Part shown: positions 60,410 through 64,000 of the stretch, piece by piece
How positions within the stretch are numbered: the stretch's first letter is position 1
Layout: each line of letters begins with the position of its first letter
From: JACKBJ01 sp964549495
GTDB lineage: Bacteria > Chloroflexota > Anaerolineae > Epilineales > Epilineaceae
Direction: 5' to 3'
Assembly (NCBI GenBank): GCA_964549495.1
Contig: CAZJWJ010000012.1
Coordinates: forward strand, 1 to 64,000
Length of the DNA: 64,000 nucleotides
Translations under genes and position numbers: made by a program
Notes under the pieces: model-generated
The model's input: the letters and a program-made list of their open reading frames with translations, nothing else
The model's database searches: none
Told to the model about the DNA's origin: nothing

Positions 60410-63400
60410 ATGGATCGCAAGCCTGCCCATCGACGCCTTCTCCTAGGCATCGTCGCGGCTCTCGCGCTCTGCCTCGGGGCCCGGACGGCCTTCCCGGGCG
60501 AGCTCGCTGCGGCACCGGCCTCGCAAGCCCAGGGCACCAACATCTGCGAGACCCTGGAGAGCAGCGGCATCGTCGCCGACGGTACGGTCTGGGCCGCAGC
60601 CGACAGCCCTTTCGTGGTGCCGGATTGTGACCCTCGGATCGCGAACGAGGCTTCGTCGCTGACGATCGAAGCAGGGGTCGAGGTTCGATTCGGCGACGGT
60701 CGCCGCTTGCGCGTCGAAGGCCCCCTGACCATGGGGGATGGCGTGGTCTTTACTTCGATGCAGTCCAGTCCCGCTCCGGGCGACTGGAACGGCGTGGAGA
60801 TCGAAGAGCTCCCCGAAGGGGCCAACGTCGCCATCGACGGTCTGACGGTACGCTACGCCGGAGACACGACCACCAACAGCGGCGTCATCGTGCGCCAGTC
60901 CGGCCTTCGGATCCGAGACCTGACGATCGAATCCAGCGGCGGCCGCGGCCTCTACGTGGATCGGGTGTCGAGCCTCGGGCTCGAGGGTCTGAGCATCAGC
61001 GAGAGCGCCGGCAACGCGGTCGAGATCCGCGAGATCAACAACGAGCTCACGGTCGTGACGATGACCATGGCCACCTTGCAGGACAATGCAGGTGCGGCCG
61101 TCTCTGCCAATGCCAACATCGAGGTGGACGCCAGCGGCACGACGGCCAGCGGCAATGCCACCAACGGCATCTTGATCGACGGCTCTCGCATTTCCTCGGA
61201 ACTGACCTGGCACGGTGGGGATCTTCCCATCGTCATCCAGACGCCCCTGACGGTGAACGCGAATCTCGACGTGGAGCCGGGCACCGTGATCAAGATGGCA
61301 TCCGACCGGGCCAATCTGCGTGCGGACGAGGGCACCCTGACCGCCGTCGGCAGCCCCGAGGCGCCGATCATCGTCACCTCGATCACCGATGACGAAGCCT
61401 GTGGCTCGCCGAGCATCGACTGCGATACCAACAACGATCAGAGCCAGACGGCGCCCTCGGCCGGCGAGTGGCAGAAGATCGAGATCCTGGACGCCAGCGA
61501 GGGTAGCCGGATCGAGGACGCCGTCGTCCGCTACGGTGGCAACGGCTCGGAGGCCATGGTCATCATCGGCGGAGCGGGCGCCACCATCCGCGCAACCAGC
61601 CTGTCCAGCAGCGAGTCCAGCGGCCTGTCCATCGACGAGGTGGGCGCCGCGCTGCAGGACCTGCTGATCTTCGAGAACGAAGGCAATGGCATCATGATCG
61701 ATGCCGAGGAAGACGTGGTGGAGATCTCCGGGACTCGCTTGGGCAGCAACGAGGGCGCGGCGATCCTGATCAATGCCAATGCCCAGCTCGAGCTGGACGG
61801 CAACGCCCTGGAGGGCGAGGGGATCGAAGCCTGGTCCAATGGACTCAACGGCATCTTGGTGGAAGGCGAGACCGTCCAACGCCCGATCCGCTGGGAAGCC
61901 GGCGACCTGCATTGGGTCATCGCCGAGGGAGATCAGATCCGCATCGACACGGGCGGAAGCCTCAGCGTCGATGCAGGTGCCGTGGTCAAGATGGCGGGCG
62001 ACTCCGGGATCGAGGTCAGCCGCGGGATGATCGAGATCGGCGCCGCGGAGGGGTCGCGCGCCCTGATCACGTCGCTCAATGACGATGCCTGCGATGCCGA
62101 GGTCGCCGATGGTTGTGACACCAACGGCGATGGCTCGACCACCAGCCCGCAAGCGGGCAACTGGAACCGGATCGCGGTGGGTCAGGAGAGCGGTTCCTCG
62201 ATCCAGAACTGCGTCATCCGCTACGGTGGTGCTCAGACCGATGTCTCATCCATGCTGGTGCTGGAGCACGACAAGGATCGCGTCGACTCCTGCGAGATCG
62301 GTCACTCCGAGACCACCGGTGTGCTGGCCGCGCGCTCCAATGCCTTCTACTTCTCCAACAACCGCATTCACGACAATCGAGGCAACGGCATCCAACTCGA
62401 GAACGTTGCCAACGGCATGACCGTCTTCCTCGAAGGCAATACGATCGAGGACAACGATGGTGCGGCGATCGCGATGGATGCCAACGCCCGCATCGAGCTC
62501 GATGTCGTGGAAGGCGATGGCGATCCGGAGCCCAACCAGCTCGAGAACAACGGCATCAACGGCGCGACGGTCAGCGGACGTGCCACCGTGAGTCGGATCT
62601 GGAAGGCCGGGGGCATCCCCTTCATTCTCACGCGGGACGTCGACGTCCAGCAACAGTCCGTCTTGACCATCGAGGCCGGCACCATCGTCAAGCTCGATGG
62701 CGCCAAGCTCACCGCCAGCCGTGGTGCCATCGTGGCCGAGGGCAGCGAGGACAACAAGGTCATCTTCACCTCGATCAATGACGATTCGCTCGGCGGTCGG
62801 GCGCGGCCACAGCGGGGTGCCGTGGATCCCAAGGCCGGCGATTGGATCGGGCTCGAGCTCGGCTGTCTCTCCACCGCGGCCTGCAGTCGCCTCGAGGGAG
62901 TCGAGCTGCGCTACGCGGGCGGTCGGGGCGGGAGCCTAGCGCCCACCGTGCTCGTCGGCGACGACGATGTCGTGCTCGACAGCCTCTTGATCCGCGACGG
63001 CGCCGGTCCCGGTATCTTGGTCGACTCCGTCGAGTCGACCATCACCAATTCGACCATCCGCAACATGAACGATCATGCGATCGTGATCGAAGCCGACGAG
63101 CCGATCAGCCCGGAGCTTCGAGACAACCGCATCGAGGACAATCGCGGCGCCGTGGTCCGAATGGACGCCGACGTGCAGTTGAACATCGACGGCACCGAGT
63201 ACTCGGGCAATAACCTGAATGGCATCGCCGTGGCGGGCAGCATCTCGCGCGCTCGAAGCTGGCAGGCCAACCAGCTGGTCTACGTCCTGATCGATAGCGG
63301 CGTGGCCGTCATGAGCAACGGCAACCTCAGCGTCGGTCCCGGTACCGTGATCAAGGCCGATCAAGGTGCCAGTTTGGATGTGCGCCGAGGCGGCGCGCTG

Positions 63401-64000
63401 AGCATGCGGTCGGCGGGCGAGGAAGCGCTTCCGATCGTCCTGACCTCCCTGCGCGACGACAGTGCTTGCGCCACGGCTGCAACCGCCGACGATCCGGCCT
63501 GCGACACGAACAACGACCGCCAACAGGTGCTGGCCCAGCCGGGCGACTGGGGGGGGCTGCGCTACGACTCGGGGGCTTCGCAGCTGCGGATGCAGGGCGT
63601 GCACATCCGCTACGCCGGTCGTGGGGATGCCGCCGTGATCATCCGAGGCCCAGGCGCCGAGATCTTGGACTCGGTCATCTCCCGATCCGGTAGCGACGGC
63701 GTCGCGGTCACGAGCACGTCGGCGCGCTTGGTCGGCAACACCTTCCAAGACTGCGTCGGCAATGGTCTGACGCTGAGCGGAAGCTGGACCGGCGTCTCGG
63801 AGGTCACCGGCAATCGATTCACGGGCAATGGTCGATCGGTCGATTTCGACGGCGATGGCGAAGCCACCCTGTCGGCCAACGTGGCCGTGGGCAACCAGAA
63901 CGATGCCATGCTCTATTGCTCATCCGTTTCCACAGCGCAACTGTGGGTCAACGATCTCGTCCGAGAGATCGATTGCGCGCTCGACGTGGAGGCCCGACTG
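60410..64000 (+). CDS. Giant exported beta-helix repeat protein, C-terminus beyond window
   Basis: 1197 residues are visible and no stop is met before the window end. ATG 60410 is preceded by AGGAG at 10 nt; in-frame ATGs at 60401 and 60323 are alternatives. Signal peptide RLLLGIVAALALCLGA. The body is a right-handed parallel beta-helix with Asn/Gly/Ile rungs (for example VIRYGGAQT, IHDNRGNGIQLENVANG). Large repeats of about 230 residues recur, each opening with a phrase like ITSLNDDACDAEVADGCDTN and a W near PxxGxW (QAGNWNRI, SAGEWQKI, QPGDWGGL), at about 61.4, 62.1, 62.8 and 63.5 kb; calcium binding at the DTNxD loops is plausible. Surface adhesin or polysaccharide-binding role inferred. 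Confidence 0.8.
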   Translation, partial: MDRKPAHRRLLLGIVAALALCLGARTAFPGELAAAPASQAQGTNICETLESSGIVADGTVWAAADSPFVVPDCDPRIANEASSLTIEAGVEVRFGDGRRLRVEGPLTMGDGVVFTSMQSSPAPGDWNGVEIEELPEGANVAIDGLTVRYAGDTTTNSGVIVRQSGLRIRDLTIESSGGRGLYVDRVSSLGLEGLSISESAGNAVEIREINNELTVVTMTMATLQDNAGAAVSANANIEVDASGTTASGNATNGILIDGSRISSELTWHGGDLPIVIQTPLTVNANLDVEPGTVIKMASDRANLRADEGTLTAVGSPEAPIIVTSITDDEACGSPSIDCDTNNDQSQTAPSAGEWQKIEILDASEGSRIEDAVVRYGGNGSEAMVIIGGAGATIRATSLSSSESSGLSIDEVGAALQDLLIFENEGNGIMIDAEEDVVEISGTRLGSNEGAAILINANAQLELDGNALEGEGIEAWSNGLNGILVEGETVQRPIRWEAGDLHWVIAEGDQIRIDTGGSLSVDAGAVVKMAGDSGIEVSRGMIEIGAAEGSRALITSLNDDACDAEVADGCDTNGDGSTTSPQAGNWNRIAVGQESGSSIQNCVIRYGGAQTDVSSMLVLEHDKDRVDSCEIGHSETTGVLAARSNAFYFSNNRIHDNRGNGIQLENVANGMTVFLEGNTIEDNDGAAIAMDANARIELDVVEGDGDPEPNQLENNGINGATVSGRATVSRIWKAGGIPFILTRDVDVQQQSVLTIEAGTIVKLDGAKLTASRGAIVAEGSEDNKVIFTSINDDSLGGRARPQRGAVDPKAGDWIGLELGCLSTAACSRLEGVELRYAGGRGGSLAPTVLVGDDDVVLDSLLIRDGAGPGILVDSVESTITNSTIRNMNDHAIVIEADEPISPELRDNRIEDNRGAVVRMDADVQLNIDGTEYSGNNLNGIAVAGSISRARSWQANQLVYVLIDSGVAVMSNGNLSVGPGTVIKADQGASLDVRRGGALSMRSAGEEALPIVLTSLRDDSACATAATADDPACDTNNDRQQVLAQPGDWGGLRYDSGASQLRMQGVHIRYAGRGDAAVIIRGPGAEILDSVISRSGSDGVAVTSTSARLVGNTFQDCVGNGLTLSGSWTGVSEVTGNRFTGNGRSVDFDGDGEATLSANVAVGNQNDAMLYCSSVSTAQLWVNDLVREIDCALDVEARL

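Overview
The window looks like a chromosomal segment of an uncultured, high-G+C bacterium, most likely a member of the Chloroflexota. This is an inference from several traits: secreted proteins with Pro/Thr/Ser linkers leading into a hydrophobic LP-type ending (IYLP, IQLPILL), a monomeric NADP-isocitrate dehydrogenase beside aconitase, frequent GTG/TTG starts, promoters so close to start codons that leaderless mRNAs are likely (polX, smc), and a housekeeping set without phage or plasmid genes. No rRNA, tRNA or CRISPR array was recognised.

Layout. 1-2.3 kb: leftward ahcY (cut by the window edge) behind an ArsR-methyltransferase regulator of SahR type with a clear promoter and operator. 2.4-8.6 kb: rightward squalene synthase-like gene, then acnA-icd (TCA cycle). 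8.7-17.1 kb: envelope and secreted genes: a GT39-like membrane glycosyltransferase, a frameshifted LVIVP beta-propeller gene, a large tandem-vWA protein, and two bPH membrane proteins (YdbS/YdbT type) coupled by overlapping stops and starts. 17.2-20.6 kb leftward: small membrane protein, exported unknown, M19 dipeptidase, EcsC-like protein. 20.9-21.2 kb: two long palindromic elements in tandem; a third copy lies at 31.7 kb and a lone end at 41.6 kb. 21.4-31.6 kb: xthA, carboxylesterase, MFS, lipoprotein, PolX-like exonuclease/polymerase, an unusual SDR and an Atg22/UMF1-type MFS. 31.8-36.3 kb: cohesin-like exported protein, MerR-like regulator, SH3 protein, zinc ribbon, DegV. 36.4-41.5 kb: leftward alaS-ruvX-mltG and a lipoprotein. 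41.9-44.8 kb: a very large subtilase-fold protein lacking catalytic residues. 44.8-55.1 kb: a long leftward array, GT2-moaC-thrC-selD-fabF-rnc-CARDB-like-MFS, followed by flavin reductase and a phosphoglycerate-mutase-like gene with their own promoter. 55.1-64 kb rightward: smc, an exported gluzincin-like protein, and a huge beta-helix repeat protein running off the end.

Most notable points: (1) a family of about 167-bp CTAG-bounded quasi-palindromes whose arms differ between copies but stay self-complementary; (2) selD is itself a selenoprotein gene, read through an in-frame UGA with a bSECIS-like hairpin at the right distance; (3) the same operator-like motif at the start point of the ahcY-regulator promoter and of a distant MFS gene; (4) degenerate catalytic sites in the subtilase-like protein, in the PolX polymerase domain, and in an SDR.
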